Shown: positions 28,601-38,598, counted from the stretch's first letter. The stretch: DNA of 64,000 nucleotides from Ralstonia pickettii (GCF_001699815.1 NZ_MCGB01000057.1:186001-250000); one strand, 5' to 3'. Numbers and translations are program-made. The notes: a model not told the origin generated them from the letters alone.

Positions 28601-28638
28601 TTCCCCGCCTCGGTCGCCCGGCGTGACCGCGCGGGGAA
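28601..28638 (-). promoter_or_regulatory. interrupted 13-bp hairpin in the asd leader
   Basis: Outer stem TTCCCCGC/GCGGGGAA (28601-28608 with 28631-28638) and inner stem CGGTC/GACCG (28611-28615 with 28625-28629) enclose a 9-base loop. It ends about 21 bases before the asd ATG. No T-run follows, so a role in translation or mRNA stability is more likely than termination. Confidence 0.5.
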
Positions 28639-28661
28639 GGCGAACGGACACGACGGACGAT

Positions 28662-28808
28662 CTACGAGATCGTTTTTTTGGTAATGATTTTGGTGGTCGT
28701 GCGAATCTCGACAGGCGTCATGCGAGCGCGCGCGGCGGTGCCCTTGGCGACGATAGCCAGGGTGCCCAGAAAGCCCAGTACGAGGACGGGGAGCGCGATC
28801 GAGATCAT
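28662..28808 (-). CDS. possible 48-residue membrane peptide between leuB and asd
   Basis: ATG at 28808 opens a 48-codon frame. Residues 2-22 are hydrophobic (ISIALPVLVLGFLGTLAIVA), and the rest is basic and Thr-rich (KGTAARARMTPVEIRTTTKII then TKKTIS). The frame looks protein-like: one membrane helix with a basic cytoplasmic tail. No ribosome site is visible before the ATG, so expression is uncertain. It fills most of a 340-bp gap. Confidence 0.4.
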   Translation of the reverse strand: MISIALPVLVLGFLGTLAIVAKGTAARARMTPVEIRTTTKIITKKTIS

Positions 28809-28919
28809 CTGCAAAAATATACACGATTTGGCGGTCACACAATGCACTGCAGCATGTGTCCACCGAAAAAACGACGATTGCTGCACCGGATGTGACGGCA
28901 CCGCAACGCGCGTTTTGAG

Positions 28920-29990
28920 TTACAAGACAGCGACCACCGCGTCGCCCATCTCCACAGTGCCCACCTGTTTGCAGCCCGGCGTCAGGATGTCGCCGGTCCG
29001 GTAGCCCTGCGCCAGTACCTTCTTGACAGCCGTTTCGATGCGATCAGCCTGCTCGGCCTTGTTCAGCGAATAGCGCAGCATCATCGCCGCCGACAGGATC
29101 GTCGCCAGCGGGTTGGCAACGCCCTTGCCCGCGATGTCCGGCGCGGAGCCGTGCGACGGCTCATACAGGCCCTTGTTATTCGCATCGAGCGACGCCGACG
29201 GCAGCATGCCGATCGAGCCCGTCAGCATGGCGGCCTCGTCCGAGAGGATGTCGCCGAACATGTTGCCGGTGACGATCACGTCGAAGTTCTTCGGCGCCTT
29301 CACGAGCTGCATGGCCGCGTTGTCCACGTACATGTGCGACAACTCGACTTCCGGATATTCCTTGTGCACGTCGGTGACGATGTCCTTCCAGAACTGGAAC
29401 GTCTCGAGCACGTTGGCCTTGTCGACGCTGCAGAGCTTCTTGCCGCGCTTGGCGGCGGCCTGGAAGGCGACGTGCGCGATGCGGCGGATTTCCGGCTCGG
29501 CGTAGCGCATGGTGTCGAAACCTTCGCGCGCGCCGGCGAACAGCCCGTCGGGCGCCGCGCGCACGCCGCGCGGTTGGCCGAAGTAAATGTCGCCATTCAA
29601 CTCACGCACGATCAGGATATCCAGACCGGCAACGATTTCCGGCTTGAGGCTCGATGCGCCGGTCAACTCGGGATAGCAGATCGCCGGACGGAAATTGGCG
29701 AACAGCTGCAGGTGCTTGCGCAGGCCCAGAATGGCCTGCTCCGGGCGCAGTTCGCGCGCCAGCGTGTCGTACTTCCAGTCGCCCACGGCGCCAAACAGGA
29801 TCGCGTCAGCTTCCTTGGCGAGCTTGAGCGTGTCTTCCGGCAGCGGATGGCCCTTGGCCTCGTAGCCCGCGCCGCCCACCGGGGCGAATTCCATCTCGAA
29901 CGACTCGCCCAGCACCTTGAGCACCTTCACGGCCTCGGCGACGATTTCCTTACCAATGCCGTCACCCGGCAACACTGCAATCTTGGTCAT
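28920..29990 (-). CDS. leuB: 3-isopropylmalate dehydrogenase
   Basis: A 356-residue enzyme that oxidises and decarboxylates 3-isopropylmalate in leucine synthesis. The start [20 protein letters not shown], the [13 protein letters not shown] segment, the catalytic-region DKANVLE and the C-terminal [13 protein letters not shown] are diagnostic. The ATG at 29990 is chosen over the longer frame, which runs into leuD in another frame. It follows leuD by 29 bp. Confidence 0.97.
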   Translation of the reverse strand: MTKIAVLPGDGIGKEIVAEAVKVLKVLGESFEMEFAPVGGAGYEAKGHPLPEDTLKLAKEADAILFGAVGDWKYDTLARELRPEQAILGLRKHLQLFANFRPAICYPELTGASSLKPEIVAGLDILIVRELNGDIYFGQPRGVRAAPDGLFAGAREGFDTMRYAEPEIRRIAHVAFQAAAKRGKKLCSVDKANVLETFQFWKDIVTDVHKEYPEVELSHMYVDNAAMQLVKAPKNFDVIVTGNMFGDILSDEAAMLTGSIGMLPSASLDANNKGLYEPSHGSAPDIAGKGVANPLATILSAAMMLRYSLNKAEQADRIETAVKKVLAQGYRTGDILTPGCKQVGTVEMGDAVVAVL

Positions 29991-30019
29991 GTGGTTATCC
30001 TTGTTGTTCTGGTGTCCGC

Positions 30020-30670
30020 TCAGCCGACGAGCTTGTGGGCGAGCCACGGCATCCTGGCCAGGCGCTGCGCTTCGTAAGCCTTGATCTGGTCGGCGTAGCG
30101 CAAGGTCAGACCGATGTCGTCGAAACCGTTGAGCAGGCAGTATTTGCGGAACGCGGTGATGTCGAACGGATACGCCGTACCGCCCGGCGTGACGACGACC
30201 TGCTTGTCCAGATCGACGGTCAGCTGGTAGCCGGTAAAGGCTTGGGTCTCGTTGAACAGGTGGTCGACCTGCGACTCCGTCAGCACGATCGGCAGCAGGC
30301 CGTTCTTGAAGCAGTTGTTGAAGAAGATGTCGGCAAAGCTCGGCGCGATGATGGCGCGGAAGCCGTACTGCTGCAGTGCCCACGGTGCGTGCTCACGCGA
30401 GCTGCCGCAGCCGAAGTTCTTGCGCGCCAGCAACACCGAGGCGCCCTTGTAACGCGGCTGGTTCAGCACGAAATCCGGGTTCAGCGGACGCTTGCTGTTG
30501 TCCTGGCCGGGCTCGCCCACGTCCTTGTAGCGCCACTCGTCGAACAGGTTCGGGCCAAAGCCGGTGCGCTTGATCGACTTGAGGAACTGCTTCGGGATGA
30601 TGGCGTCGGTGTCGACATTCTCGCGGTCGAGCGGCGCCACGAGGCCGGTGTGGATGGTGAATTGTTCCAT
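30020..30670 (-). CDS. leuD: 3-isopropylmalate dehydratase small subunit
   Basis: A 216-residue swivelling subunit that joins LeuC to isomerise 2- to 3-isopropylmalate. [30 protein letters not shown] and [14 protein letters not shown] are diagnostic. Start at 30670; it lies 23 bp after leuC and 29 bp before leuB. Confidence 0.97.
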   Translation of the reverse strand: MEQFTIHTGLVAPLDRENVDTDAIIPKQFLKSIKRTGFGPNLFDEWRYKDVGEPGQDNSKRPLNPDFVLNQPRYKGASVLLARKNFGCGSSREHAPWALQQYGFRAIIAPSFADIFFNNCFKNGLLPIVLTESQVDHLFNETQAFTGYQLTVDLDKQVVVTPGGTAYPFDITAFRKYCLLNGFDDIGLTLRYADQIKAYEAQRLARMPWLAHKLVG

Positions 30671-30693
30671 GATTGCTCTCTCTATCCTGCCGC

Positions 30694-32103
30694 TCAAGCG
30701 AGCTTGCGCACGTCGACGAAGTGGCCTTCCAGCGCGGCCGCAGCGGCCATCGCCGGGCTTACCAGGTGGGTGCGTCCGCCCGCGCCCTGACGGCCTTCGA
30801 AGTTGCGGTTGGACGTGGACGCGCAGCGTTCGCCCGGCTCGAGGCGGTCAGCGTTCATGGCGAGACACATCGAGCAACCCGGCTCGCGCCACTCAAAGCC
30901 CGCCGCCTTGAAGATCTTGTCGAGCCCTTCGCGCTCGGCCTGCTCCTTCACGAGGCCCGAGCCCGGCACGACCATCGCCAGCTTCACGTTCGACGCAATG
31001 CGCTTGCCCAGCTTCTGCACGACCCACGCCGCGGCGCGCATGTCTTCGATGCGGCTGTTGGTGCACGAGCCGATGAACACCTTGTCGATGTTGATGTCGC
31101 TGATGGCGACGTTCGGCTGCAGGCCCATGTACTCGAGCGCGCGCTCCATGGCGTTGCGCTTGTTCGGGTCTTTCTCTTTGTCGGGATCCGGCACGCGGTC
31201 TTCAATGCTGACCACCATTTCCGGCGATGTCCCCCAGCTCACCTGCGGGCGAATGTCTTCAGCACGCAGTTCGATCACCTGGTCGAAGTGCGCACCCTCG
31301 TCGGAATGCAGCGTGCGCCAGTAGGCGACGGCCTGCTCCCACTCCACGCCTTGCGGCGCGAACGGACGGCCCTTGATGTACTCCAGCGTGACATCGTCCA
31401 CGGCGACGATGCCGGCGCGGGCGCCTGCCTCGATTGCCATGTTGCACACCGTCATGCGGCCTTCCATCGACAGCGCGCGGATGGCCGAGCCGCCGAATTC
31501 CATGGCGTAGCCCGTGCCACCGGCCGTACCGATCTTGCCGATGATGGCGAGCACGATGTCCTTGGCCGTGCAGCCGCGAGGCAGCGTACCTTCCACCTTC
31601 ACCAGCATGTTCTTGCTCTTCTTGGTGAGCAGCGTTTGCGTGGCCAGCACGTGCTCGACTTCCGAGGTGCCGATGCCGTGCGCGAGCGCGCCGAACGCAC
31701 CGTGCGTGCTGGTGTGCGAATCACCGCAGACCACCGTCATGCCCGGCAGCGTCGCGCCCTGCTCCGGCCCGATCACGTGCACGATGCCCTGGCGCTTGTC
31801 GTTCATCTTGAATTGCGTGATGCCGTAGCTGTCGCAGTTGGCATCAAGCGTATCGACTTGCAGCTTCGAAACCGGATCGGCAATGCCGTGCGAACGATCG
31901 GTGGTCGGCACGTTGTGATCCGACACGGCCAGGTTTGCGCTGATGCGCCACACCGGACGCTCGGCTAACTTCAGGCCCTCGAATGCCTGCGGGCTCGTCA
32001 CTTCATGCAGCAGTTGACGATCGATGTAGAGGACGGTCGTGCCGTCTTCTTCGGTATGAACGACGTGATCGTCCCAAAGTTTGTCGTAGAGCGTCTTGGC
32101 CAT
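30694..32103 (-). CDS. leuC: 3-isopropylmalate dehydratase large subunit
   Basis: A 469-residue [4Fe-4S] hydratase of the aconitase family. [16 protein letters not shown] opens it; cluster cysteines are in [14 protein letters not shown] and [25 protein letters not shown] is the substrate region. The ATG at 32103 fits the usual length. It heads leuC-leuD-leuB; a promoter should lie in the 224-bp gap after gltA. Confidence 0.97.
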   Translation of the reverse strand: MAKTLYDKLWDDHVVHTEEDGTTVLYIDRQLLHEVTSPQAFEGLKLAERPVWRISANLAVSDHNVPTTDRSHGIADPVSKLQVDTLDANCDSYGITQFKMNDKRQGIVHVIGPEQGATLPGMTVVCGDSHTSTHGAFGALAHGIGTSEVEHVLATQTLLTKKSKNMLVKVEGTLPRGCTAKDIVLAIIGKIGTAGGTGYAMEFGGSAIRALSMEGRMTVCNMAIEAGARAGIVAVDDVTLEYIKGRPFAPQGVEWEQAVAYWRTLHSDEGAHFDQVIELRAEDIRPQVSWGTSPEMVVSIEDRVPDPDKEKDPNKRNAMERALEYMGLQPNVAISDINIDKVFIGSCTNSRIEDMRAAAWVVQKLGKRIASNVKLAMVVPGSGLVKEQAEREGLDKIFKAAGFEWREPGCSMCLAMNADRLEPGERCASTSNRNFEGRQGAGGRTHLVSPAMAAAAALEGHFVDVRKLA

Positions 32104-32273
32104 GATGCGATCCGTACACAACGCGCCATCTGAAATCAGGGCCGTTGCGCGAGCAGTTTCGTGGGGGAGTGATCGATTATGCCACCCGGTGCATCGGGCA
32201 CCGGACGTGACTGACGAAAGGGGGTTTCGCCATTTCGCGAAGGCCCTTTCCGGGCACCTCCGGCGACGTGCAA

Positions 32274-32306
32274 CAAAAAACCCCGCCGGTTTCCCGAGCG
32301 GGGTTT
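32274..32306 (-). terminator. terminator after gltA
   Basis: A 6-bp core stem CCCCGC/GCGGGG extended by AA/TT, followed on the minus strand by TTTTTTG. It lies 22 bp beyond the gltA stop. Confidence 0.8.
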
Positions 32307-32327
32307 CTTCAAGGCGAACAGCGTGGC

Positions 32328-33629
32328 TTAGCGCTTGTCGATCGACGGCACTTCGCGGGTGGCTGCACCGTTGAACAGCTGGCGCGGACGGCCGATCTTG
32401 TATTCCGGATCGGTGATCATCTCTTCCCATTGCGAGATCCAGCCCACCGAGCGGGCCAGCGCGAAGATACAGGTGAACATCGAAGTCGGGATGCCCAGCG
32501 CGCGTTGCACGATACCCGAGTAGAAATCGACGTTCGGATACAGCTTGCGGCTGACGAAGTACTCGTCTTCCAGGGCAATCTTTTCCAGCTCCATCGCCAG
32601 CTTGAACAGCGGGTCGTTATGCAGACCCAGCTCATTCAGCACTTCGTGGCAGGTTTCCCGCATCAGCTTGGCGCGCGGATCGTAGTTCTTGTACACGCGG
32701 TGACCAAAGCCCATCAGGCGCACGCCGCTGTTCTTGTCCTTCACCTGCTTGATGAACTCGGGCACCTTGTCCACGGTACCGATTTCTTCCAGCATGTTCA
32801 GCGCAGCTTCGTTCGCGCCACCGTGCGCCGGGCCCCACAGGCAGGCGATACCGGCAGCGATGGCTGCGATCGGGTTGGTGCCCGACGAGCCCGCCAGACG
32901 CACCGTCGACGTCGAGGCGTTCTGCTCGTGGTCTGCGTGCAGGATGAAGATGCGGTCCAGTGCCTTCTCCAGCACCGGGTTCACCTTGTAGTCCTCGCAC
33001 GGCGTGGCAAACATCATGCGCATGAAATTGCCCGTGTACGACAGGTTGTTCTGCGGGTAGATGAGCGGCTGGCCGATGTTGTACTTGTATGCCATGGCCA
33101 CCAGCGTCGGCAGCTTGGCGATCAAGCGGATCTGCGAGATTTCACGCTCGCGCGGATCATTGATGTTGGCAGCGTCCGGATAGAACGCGCTCATGGCACC
33201 AACCAAACCCGTCAGCACGGCCATCGGGTGGGCGTCACGACGGAAACCGCGCAGGAAGAACTGCATCTGCTCGTGGACCATGGTGTGATTCGTCACCACA
33301 TGGTTGAACTCTTCCTTCTGCTTGGCGTTGGGCAGCTCGCCCTTCAGCAGCAGATAGCAGATTTCCATGAAATCGCACTTGCTGGCCAAATCGTCGATGG
33401 CGTAGCCGCGGTACAGCAGCTCACCTTTGTCACCATCGATGTAGGTGATCTTGGAATTGCACGACGCAGTCGACATGAAGCCGGGGTCGTACGTGAACTT
33501 GCCCGTCTGACCGTACAGCTTGCGGATGTCGATCACGTCCGGGCCAACCGTGCCCTTGTAGATCGGCAGCTCGACGCTGGGCGAGCCATCGGAAAACGAT
33601 AGGGTGGCTTTCACTTCGGACGGCGTCAT
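32328..33629 (-). CDS. gltA: citrate synthase (type II, hexameric family)
   Basis: A 433-residue enzyme condensing acetyl-CoA and oxaloacetate. The catalytic histidines lie in [12 protein letters not shown] and [14 protein letters not shown], and [14 protein letters not shown] is also conserved. A 2-methylcitrate synthase would be shorter (about 380 residues), and the sdh context favours gltA. It ends the sdhC-D-A-B-E-gltA cluster, with a 121-bp gap after sdhE. Confidence 0.97.
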   Translation of the reverse strand: MTPSEVKATLSFSDGSPSVELPIYKGTVGPDVIDIRKLYGQTGKFTYDPGFMSTASCNSKITYIDGDKGELLYRGYAIDDLASKCDFMEICYLLLKGELPNAKQKEEFNHVVTNHTMVHEQMQFFLRGFRRDAHPMAVLTGLVGAMSAFYPDAANINDPREREISQIRLIAKLPTLVAMAYKYNIGQPLIYPQNNLSYTGNFMRMMFATPCEDYKVNPVLEKALDRIFILHADHEQNASTSTVRLAGSSGTNPIAAIAAGIACLWGPAHGGANEAALNMLEEIGTVDKVPEFIKQVKDKNSGVRLMGFGHRVYKNYDPRAKLMRETCHEVLNELGLHNDPLFKLAMELEKIALEDEYFVSRKLYPNVDFYSGIVQRALGIPTSMFTCIFALARSVGWISQWEEMITDPEYKIGRPRQLFNGAATREVPSIDKR

Positions 33630-33750
33630 GTCGGTTTCCTTCTCTGCTGTTTATAAAAATGAAGTCGGGAGACTCCCGCCAGACGGATCGAGGTCGCCGG
33701 CCGGGGGCGGCTGGACCGATTCGTCTTGCGGCAACCTCTCGCGCGCCGGT

Positions 33751-34038
33751 TCAGACCGAGCGCAGCAAGGTCAGGACGTGCTGAATGGGGGGCACGTCGA
33801 GTTCGCCCTCCGGCTCCTTGCGTGCAAGCAGGAGATCCATCAGGTCGTTGTCGGGTAGCTCGAACAACTGCGAGAGTGCGGCAACGTCGTCATCCGACAG
33901 TTCCGTCTCGTAGCGATTGAAAAAGCGCTCGACGATGATGTCGTTCTCAAGCAGGCCGCGTCGGGCACGCCAGCGCAAACGGGCACGCTTGTGCGGATCG
34001 GACTGATGGGAGAACGTCGGAGTGTTCACAGCAACCAT
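33751..34038 (-). CDS. sdhE: succinate dehydrogenase FAD assembly factor
   Basis: A 95-residue SdhE/YgfY-family protein that promotes covalent flavinylation of SdhA. The RGLLENDIIVERFF segment contains the family's RGxxE core and LPDNDLMDLLL the following helix. The ATG at 34038 is chosen because the residues before it are not SdhE-like. It sits between sdhB and gltA, the usual betaproteobacterial place, with a 13-bp hairpin in front. Confidence 0.93.
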   Translation of the reverse strand: MVAVNTPTFSHQSDPHKRARLRWRARRGLLENDIIVERFFNRYETELSDDDVAALSQLFELPDNDLMDLLLARKEPEGELDVPPIQHVLTLLRSV

Positions 34039-34050
34039 ACTTTCTAGAAA

Positions 34051-34082
34051 TGTGTCGCCGGAGAAACCGCTCCGGCGACACA
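34051..34082 (-). other. 13-bp perfect hairpin between sdhB and sdhE
   Basis: TGTGTCGCCGGAG at 34051-34063 pairs perfectly with 34070-34082; the loop is six bases. On the minus strand TTTCTAG follows. It lies 27 bp after sdhB and 12 bp before sdhE, so it may act as a partial terminator, a 3' stabiliser of sdhCDAB mRNA or a processing site. Confidence 0.6.
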
Positions 34083-34109
34083 CAATGCCAAAGTGCCCTG
34101 ACTCGCGCC

Positions 34110-34811
34110 TTACACCGCGCGGCGCACCATCAATTCCTTGATCTTGCCGATGGCCTTGGTCGGGTTCAGCCCCTTCGGGCACACATCGACGCAATTCATG
34201 ATGGTGTGGCAGCGGAACAGGCGGTACGGATCTTCCAGATTGTCCAGACGTTCGCTGGTGGCCTGGTCGCGGCTGTCGGCGATGAAACGATATGCCTGCA
34301 GCAGACCGGCCGGGCCGACGAACTTGTCCGGGTTCCACCAGAACGACGGGCACGACGTCGAGCAGCTCGCGCACAGAATGCACTCGTACAGGCCGTCAAG
34401 CTCTTCGCGCTCTTCCGGCGACTGCAGACGCTCCTTCTCGGGCGGCGGCTCGTCGTTGATCAGGTACGGCTTGATCGAGTGGTACTGGTTGAAGAACTGC
34501 GTCATGTCGACGATCAGGTCGCGCACCACCGGCAGCCCCGGCAGCGGGCGCAGCACGATCTTCTCGGGCAGCTCACGCATGTTGGTCAGGCACGCCAGAC
34601 CATTCTTGCCGTTGATGTTCATGGCGTCGGAGCCGCACACGCCTTCGCGGCACGAACGACGGAACGCGATCGACTCGTCGAGCTTCTTCAGCTTGACCAG
34701 CGCGTCGAGCAGCATGCGCTCGTGACCGTCAAGTTCAACCTCGTAGGTCTGCATGCGGGGCGCTGCGTCCTTGTCCGGATCGTAGCGATAGACTTCAAAA
34801 ATACGCTTCAT
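34110..34811 (-). CDS. sdhB: succinate dehydrogenase iron-sulfur subunit
   Basis: A 233-residue subunit with three iron-sulfur clusters: a [2Fe-2S] site around [12 protein letters not shown] and GLAC, then [15 protein letters not shown] and [17 protein letters not shown] for the [4Fe-4S] and [3Fe-4S] sites. It passes electrons from SdhA to ubiquinone. It lies 22 bp after sdhA. Confidence 0.97.
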   Translation of the reverse strand: MKRIFEVYRYDPDKDAAPRMQTYEVELDGHERMLLDALVKLKKLDESIAFRRSCREGVCGSDAMNINGKNGLACLTNMRELPEKIVLRPLPGLPVVRDLIVDMTQFFNQYHSIKPYLINDEPPPEKERLQSPEEREELDGLYECILCASCSTSCPSFWWNPDKFVGPAGLLQAYRFIADSRDQATSERLDNLEDPYRLFRCHTIMNCVDVCPKGLNPTKAIGKIKELMVRRAV

Positions 34812-34833
34812 TTTTGCGGGTCCTTCTTATCCG

Positions 34834-36612
34834 TTAGAACGTACGCGCCTTGGGCGGCACCGATTCCACCGACAGCGGCTTCAACTGCACGGGCTTGTAG
34901 TCCAGGCGGTTGCCTTCGGAATACCACAGCGAGTGCTTCATCCAGTTTTCATCGTCGCGGTTCGGGAAGTCGCTGTGGGCGTGTGCGCCGCGCGATTCCT
35001 TGCGGGCGGCAGCCGACACCATCGTCGCCTTCGCCACTTCCACCAGGTTGGCCACTTCCAGCGCTTCGACGCGCGCGGTGTTGAACACCTTGGACTTGTC
35101 CTTCAGGTGGATGTTGCCAGCACGCTCGGCCACTTCCAGGATGCGCTCGACGCCTTCATCCATGAGCTTCTGCGTACGGAACACGCCAGCGTGCGACTGC
35201 ATGTTGCGGCGGATGTCGTTGGCGACGTCCTGCGCGTACTCGCCCGAGCTCGACGAATCGAGCTTGGCCAGGCGCGACAGCGCGCGGTCGGCGGCGTCGG
35301 CCGGCAGCGGCTTGTGCTCGCGGTTCTTCAGGTTCTGCGCAATGATGTGGTTACCCGCCGAACGGCCGAACACCACCAGGTCGAGCAGCGAGTTCGTGCC
35401 CAGGCGGTTGGCGCCGTGCACCGACACGCACGAGCATTCGCCGATCGCGTAGAAGCCGTTGATGACCTCGTTCGGGTTGCCGTTCTTCGGCACCACCACC
35501 TGGCCGTGATAGTTCGTCGGAATGCCACCCATCTGGTAGTGGATGGTCGGCACCACGGGAATCGGTTCCTTGATGGCGTCGACGTTGGCGAACTTCAGGC
35601 CGATCTCGCGAATCGACGGCAGGCGCTTCATGATGGTCTCGGCGCCGACGTGCGTCAGGTCGAGCAGCACGTAGTCGCCGTTCGGACCGCAGCCGCGGCC
35701 TTCCTTGATTTCCTGGTCCATCGAGCGCGACACGAAGTCACGCGGCGCCAGATCCTTCAGCGTCGGGGCATAGCGCTCCATGAAGCGCTCGCCATCCTTG
35801 TTACGCAGGATGCCGCCTTCGCCGCGCACGCCTTCCGTGATCAGCACGCCCGCGCCGGCCACGCCAGTCGGGTGGAACTGCCAGAACTCCATGTCTTCCA
35901 GCGGCACGCCTGCGCGTGCCGCCATGCCCAGGCCGTCACCCGTGTTGATGAAGGCGTTGGTGGAAGCCGCGTAGATCCGGCCTGCACCGCCCGTGGCGAA
36001 CAGCGTCGTCTTGGCTTCGAGGATGTAGACCTCGCCGGTTTCCATCTCCAGCGCGGTCACGCCCAGCACGTCGCCGTCCTGATCGCGGATCAGATCCAGC
36101 GCCATCCATTCGACGAAGAAGTGGGTCTTGGCCTTGACGTTGCGCTGATACAGCGTGTGCAGCAACGCGTGACCGGTACGGTCGGCGGCGGCGCAAGCGC
36201 GTTGCACCGGCTTCTCGCCGTAGTTCGACGTATGGCCGCCAAACGGACGCTGGTAGATGGTGCCGTCGGCGTTGCGGTCGAACGGCATGCCGAAGTGTTC
36301 CAGTTCATAGACCACGTTCGGCGCCTGGCGGCACATGAATTCGATCGCGTCCTGGTCGCCGAGCCAGTCGGAACCCTTGACGGTGTCGTAGAAGTGATAG
36401 TGCCAATTGTCTTCGCTCATGTTGCCCAGCGAAGCACCGATACCACCCTGCGCCGCAACGGTGTGCGAGCGGGTGGGGAACACCTTGGACAGCACGGCCA
36501 CGGAGAGGCCGGCTTCTGCCAGCTGCAGCGATGCGCGCATGCCCGAACCGCCCGCACCGACGATCACGACGTCGAATTTGCGGCGCGGCAGCCCAGTCTT
36601 GACTGCGACCAT
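34834..36612 (-). CDS. sdhA: succinate dehydrogenase flavoprotein subunit
   Basis: A 592-residue catalytic subunit. FAD-binding motif DVVIVGAGGSGMRASLQLAE is at 14-33, and His50 in RSHTVAAQGG is the residue expected to carry FAD covalently. HPTGVAGAGVLITEG and the catalytic Arg region are present. It is 3 bp after sdhD, in one operon sdhC-D-A-B-E-gltA. Confidence 0.98.
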   Translation of the reverse strand: MVAVKTGLPRRKFDVVIVGAGGSGMRASLQLAEAGLSVAVLSKVFPTRSHTVAAQGGIGASLGNMSEDNWHYHFYDTVKGSDWLGDQDAIEFMCRQAPNVVYELEHFGMPFDRNADGTIYQRPFGGHTSNYGEKPVQRACAAADRTGHALLHTLYQRNVKAKTHFFVEWMALDLIRDQDGDVLGVTALEMETGEVYILEAKTTLFATGGAGRIYAASTNAFINTGDGLGMAARAGVPLEDMEFWQFHPTGVAGAGVLITEGVRGEGGILRNKDGERFMERYAPTLKDLAPRDFVSRSMDQEIKEGRGCGPNGDYVLLDLTHVGAETIMKRLPSIREIGLKFANVDAIKEPIPVVPTIHYQMGGIPTNYHGQVVVPKNGNPNEVINGFYAIGECSCVSVHGANRLGTNSLLDLVVFGRSAGNHIIAQNLKNREHKPLPADAADRALSRLAKLDSSSSGEYAQDVANDIRRNMQSHAGVFRTQKLMDEGVERILEVAERAGNIHLKDKSKVFNTARVEALEVANLVEVAKATMVSAAARKESRGAHAHSDFPNRDDENWMKHSLWYSEGNRLDYKPVQLKPLSVESVPPKARTF

Positions 36613-36615
36613 GTC

Positions 36616-36981
36616 TTAAACCCTCCAGAGAATCTGAGCTGCGTAGCCCGCACAACCGACGAGCCACAGAATCGTCAACACTTGCAGCGTCAAACGCACT
36701 GCCACGGGCTTCACGTAGTCCATCCAGATGTCACGCACACCGATCCAGGCGTGATACGTGAGCGACACGAACGCCAGGAACGTCAGCATCTTCATCCACT
36801 GGTTGGAGAACAGCCCCGCCCAGCTTTGGTACGACGTGTCTTTCGAGAGCAGGAACGCCGCCAGCAGCACGACGGTGTAGACCGCCATGATCACGGCGGT
36901 GACGCGCTGCGCGAGGAAGTCCTTCAGGCCGTAGTGCGCGCCCACAACGAGGCGCTTGGGACCAATATTGTTATTTGCCAT
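36616..36981 (-). CDS. sdhD: succinate dehydrogenase membrane anchor subunit
   Basis: A 121-residue protein with three hydrophobic segments: AVIMAVYTVVLLAAFLL, MLTFLAFVSLTYHAWIGVRDIW and VLTILWLVGCAGYAAQI. The HAWIGVRDIWMDYVKP segment contains the conserved quinone/heme-side residues of SdhD. It lies 10 bp after sdhC. Confidence 0.95.
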   Translation of the reverse strand: MANNNIGPKRLVVGAHYGLKDFLAQRVTAVIMAVYTVVLLAAFLLSKDTSYQSWAGLFSNQWMKMLTFLAFVSLTYHAWIGVRDIWMDYVKPVAVRLTLQVLTILWLVGCAGYAAQILWRV

Positions 36982-36991
36982 CAGGGGCTCC

Positions 36992-37402
36992 TCAGAACAG
37001 GCCGAACAGCTTGGCGCCGAACACGACGGTCAGCAGCAGGCTGACGATCAGCACGCTCACAGCCGACTTGGAGGCCGAAGCCTTGTCGATGCCAATATGC
37101 AGATCGAGGATCAGGTAACGGACGCCAGCGCAGAAATGGTGCAGATAAGCCCAGATGAGCGCGAGGACGACGACCTTGGCAAAACCGTTGGACAGAAGCG
37201 CCGAGAACTTGGCGAAACTGATTTCCGACGTGAGACTTTGTTCGAACAAGTACAGCACGAACGGAAGAAGAAGGAACATCAGCGCACCGCTGGCACGGTG
37301 CAGGATGGACACCTTACCGGCCCAGGGCAAGCGGTAGCGGGCGATGTCGCCCAAACCGATGTTCCTGTATACCGGCCTGGCTTTCTTGATGGCTTCTGCC
37401 AT
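36992..37402 (-). CDS. sdhC: succinate dehydrogenase cytochrome b556 subunit
   Basis: A 136-residue protein with three hydrophobic segments. RPVYRNIGLGDIARYRLPW and SILHRASGALMFLLLPFVLY are typical N-terminal SdhC sequences, and LHHFCAGVRYLILDLHIG contains the heme-ligand His. First gene of the sdh operon; its promoter should be in the 272-bp region up to 37674. Confidence 0.95.
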   Translation of the reverse strand: MAEAIKKARPVYRNIGLGDIARYRLPWAGKVSILHRASGALMFLLLPFVLYLFEQSLTSEISFAKFSALLSNGFAKVVVLALIWAYLHHFCAGVRYLILDLHIGIDKASASKSAVSVLIVSLLLTVVFGAKLFGLF

Positions 37403-37674
37403 GGTCAGACCCCAATTGGCTAATCAACAAACAAAACAGCTTTGCACAAATCCGCGAGATTTTAGCGCGCTTTTGTTGCGCAGCGCACCATAAATTCCAT
37501 GCGATGCGCTCCACTTTTGTGCTTCCTGCCCTCGCCAGCCAGTGGCGTGATACGGGGGCCGATTGTCCTCTCTACACCGCCTTCATGACGCGCAATACGC
37601 TGTTGCGCGCCGCACAAATCAAGACGCAGCCGAAGCGGCGACGGCCCGCATGAATCGGGCCCGGCGACGCGTCA

Positions 37675-38502
37675 TTAATTCAATTCGTTCTGGTAGTAGT
37701 GCCGCGTCGTGACGTACAGGCCACGGCGTATCTCCACCGGTTTGTCGCCGAACGTATGCGACACGCGCTCCACTGACAGCAGCGGCGATTCAGCGGCCAC
37801 CGACAGCAACTCCGCCGTGGTCGGGTCAGCGGCCACCGCACGGATGCGCTCGGTGGCACGCAACATGCGCACGCCAAACTCCGCCTCGAAAAATGCGTAC
37901 ATCGGACCCTTCCACTCGGTCAGCTTTTCAGCCGTCAGCCCTTTGAAGCTCGCCCCCGGCAACCAGATTTCCTCCAGCACGGTCGGCTCACCCGAAAAGA
38001 ACAGGATGCGGCGGATCTGCACGACGCTGTCACCGGCCTTGAGCTCGAGCAGACGGGCGATCTCAGCCGGGGCGCGCATGCGCTTGCACTCCAGCACACG
38101 GCTGCTGGGATAGTGCTGCTCGCCCTGCTCCGGCATCAGACGCAAGAAACGGAACTGCACCCCTTCTTCGTAATGCGTGGTAACGAAGGTGCCCTTGCCC
38201 TGGCGCCGCGCGACCAGGTTTTCTGCCGCCAATTCGTCGATCGCCTTGCGCACGGTCCCCTGGCTGACCTTGTAGCGGGCCGCCAACTCCATCTCACTGG
38301 GGATCATCTCGCCGGGCTTCCACTCGCCGGCCTGCAAGCTTTGCAGGATCAGCGTCTTGATCTGCTGATACAGCGGGCTGAACGTGGGAGAGCCGCCTGC
38401 GCCGCCCGCAGAAGCGGGCGATGCGCCGCCTTCGCCGCCTGAAGGCGGCATCGCAGCGGATAGAGGGCTTGGCGTGCTCGACATAACCGCCGATTTCACC
38501 AC
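37675..38502 (-). CDS. GntR/HutC-family transcriptional regulator
   Basis: A 275-residue regulator. A 40-residue Gly/Ala/Pro-rich head precedes the GntR winged helix (about 44-110: LYQQIKTLILQSLQAGEWKPGEMIPSEM, then VSQGTVRKAIDELA). A C-terminal UTRA ligand-binding domain follows (LLSVERVSHTFGDKPVEIRRGLYVTTRHYY). ATG at 38484 is an alternative start. It is divergent from mdh and lies beside sdh, so control of TCA-cycle genes is likely. A perfect 16-bp palindrome lies 41 bp upstream of the start. Confidence 0.92.
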   Translation of the reverse strand: MVKSAVMSSTPSPLSAAMPPSGGEGGASPASAGGAGGSPTFSPLYQQIKTLILQSLQAGEWKPGEMIPSEMELAARYKVSQGTVRKAIDELAAENLVARRQGKGTFVTTHYEEGVQFRFLRLMPEQGEQHYPSSRVLECKRMRAPAEIARLLELKAGDSVVQIRRILFFSGEPTVLEEIWLPGASFKGLTAEKLTEWKGPMYAFFEAEFGVRMLRATERIRAVAADPTTAELLSVAAESPLLSVERVSHTFGDKPVEIRRGLYVTTRHYYQNELN

Positions 38503-38536
38503 AAAAGCGACAAAGGCGTCCAGCCCGTTTATAGAA

Positions 38537-38559
38537 TGTCTTATGTCTTATATAAGACA
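38537..38559. promoter_or_regulatory. palindromic operator between gntR and mdh
   Basis: TGTCTTATATAAGACA at 38544-38559 is a perfect 16-bp inverted repeat, and a further TGTCTTA half-site overlaps it at 38537-38543. It lies between the divergent GntR regulator and mdh and abuts the -35 of a candidate mdh promoter. It is the obvious binding site for the regulator, by position and symmetry. Confidence 0.75.
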
Positions 38560-38568
38560 GAAGATTCA

Positions 38569-38598
38569 TTGACTTTCTAGCAAGGCCCGACCTACACT
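38569..38598 (+). promoter_or_regulatory. candidate sigma-70 promoter of mdh
   Basis: TTGACT at 38569-38574 and TACACT at 38593-38598, spaced 18 bp. The operator palindrome ends nine bases before the -35 box. It would give mdh a leader of about 230 bases, in which I see no gene. Confidence 0.5.

Noticed and set aside
32186-32204. Hairpin CCGGTGC/GCACCGG as a leuC attenuator
   Set aside because: A 7-bp stem without a T-run, and no leader peptide with leucine codons was seen, so attenuation is not supported.
34933-37044. Plus-strand open frame of 703 codons across sdhA and sdhD
   Set aside because: Antisense shadow of the sdh operon; composition is not protein-like.
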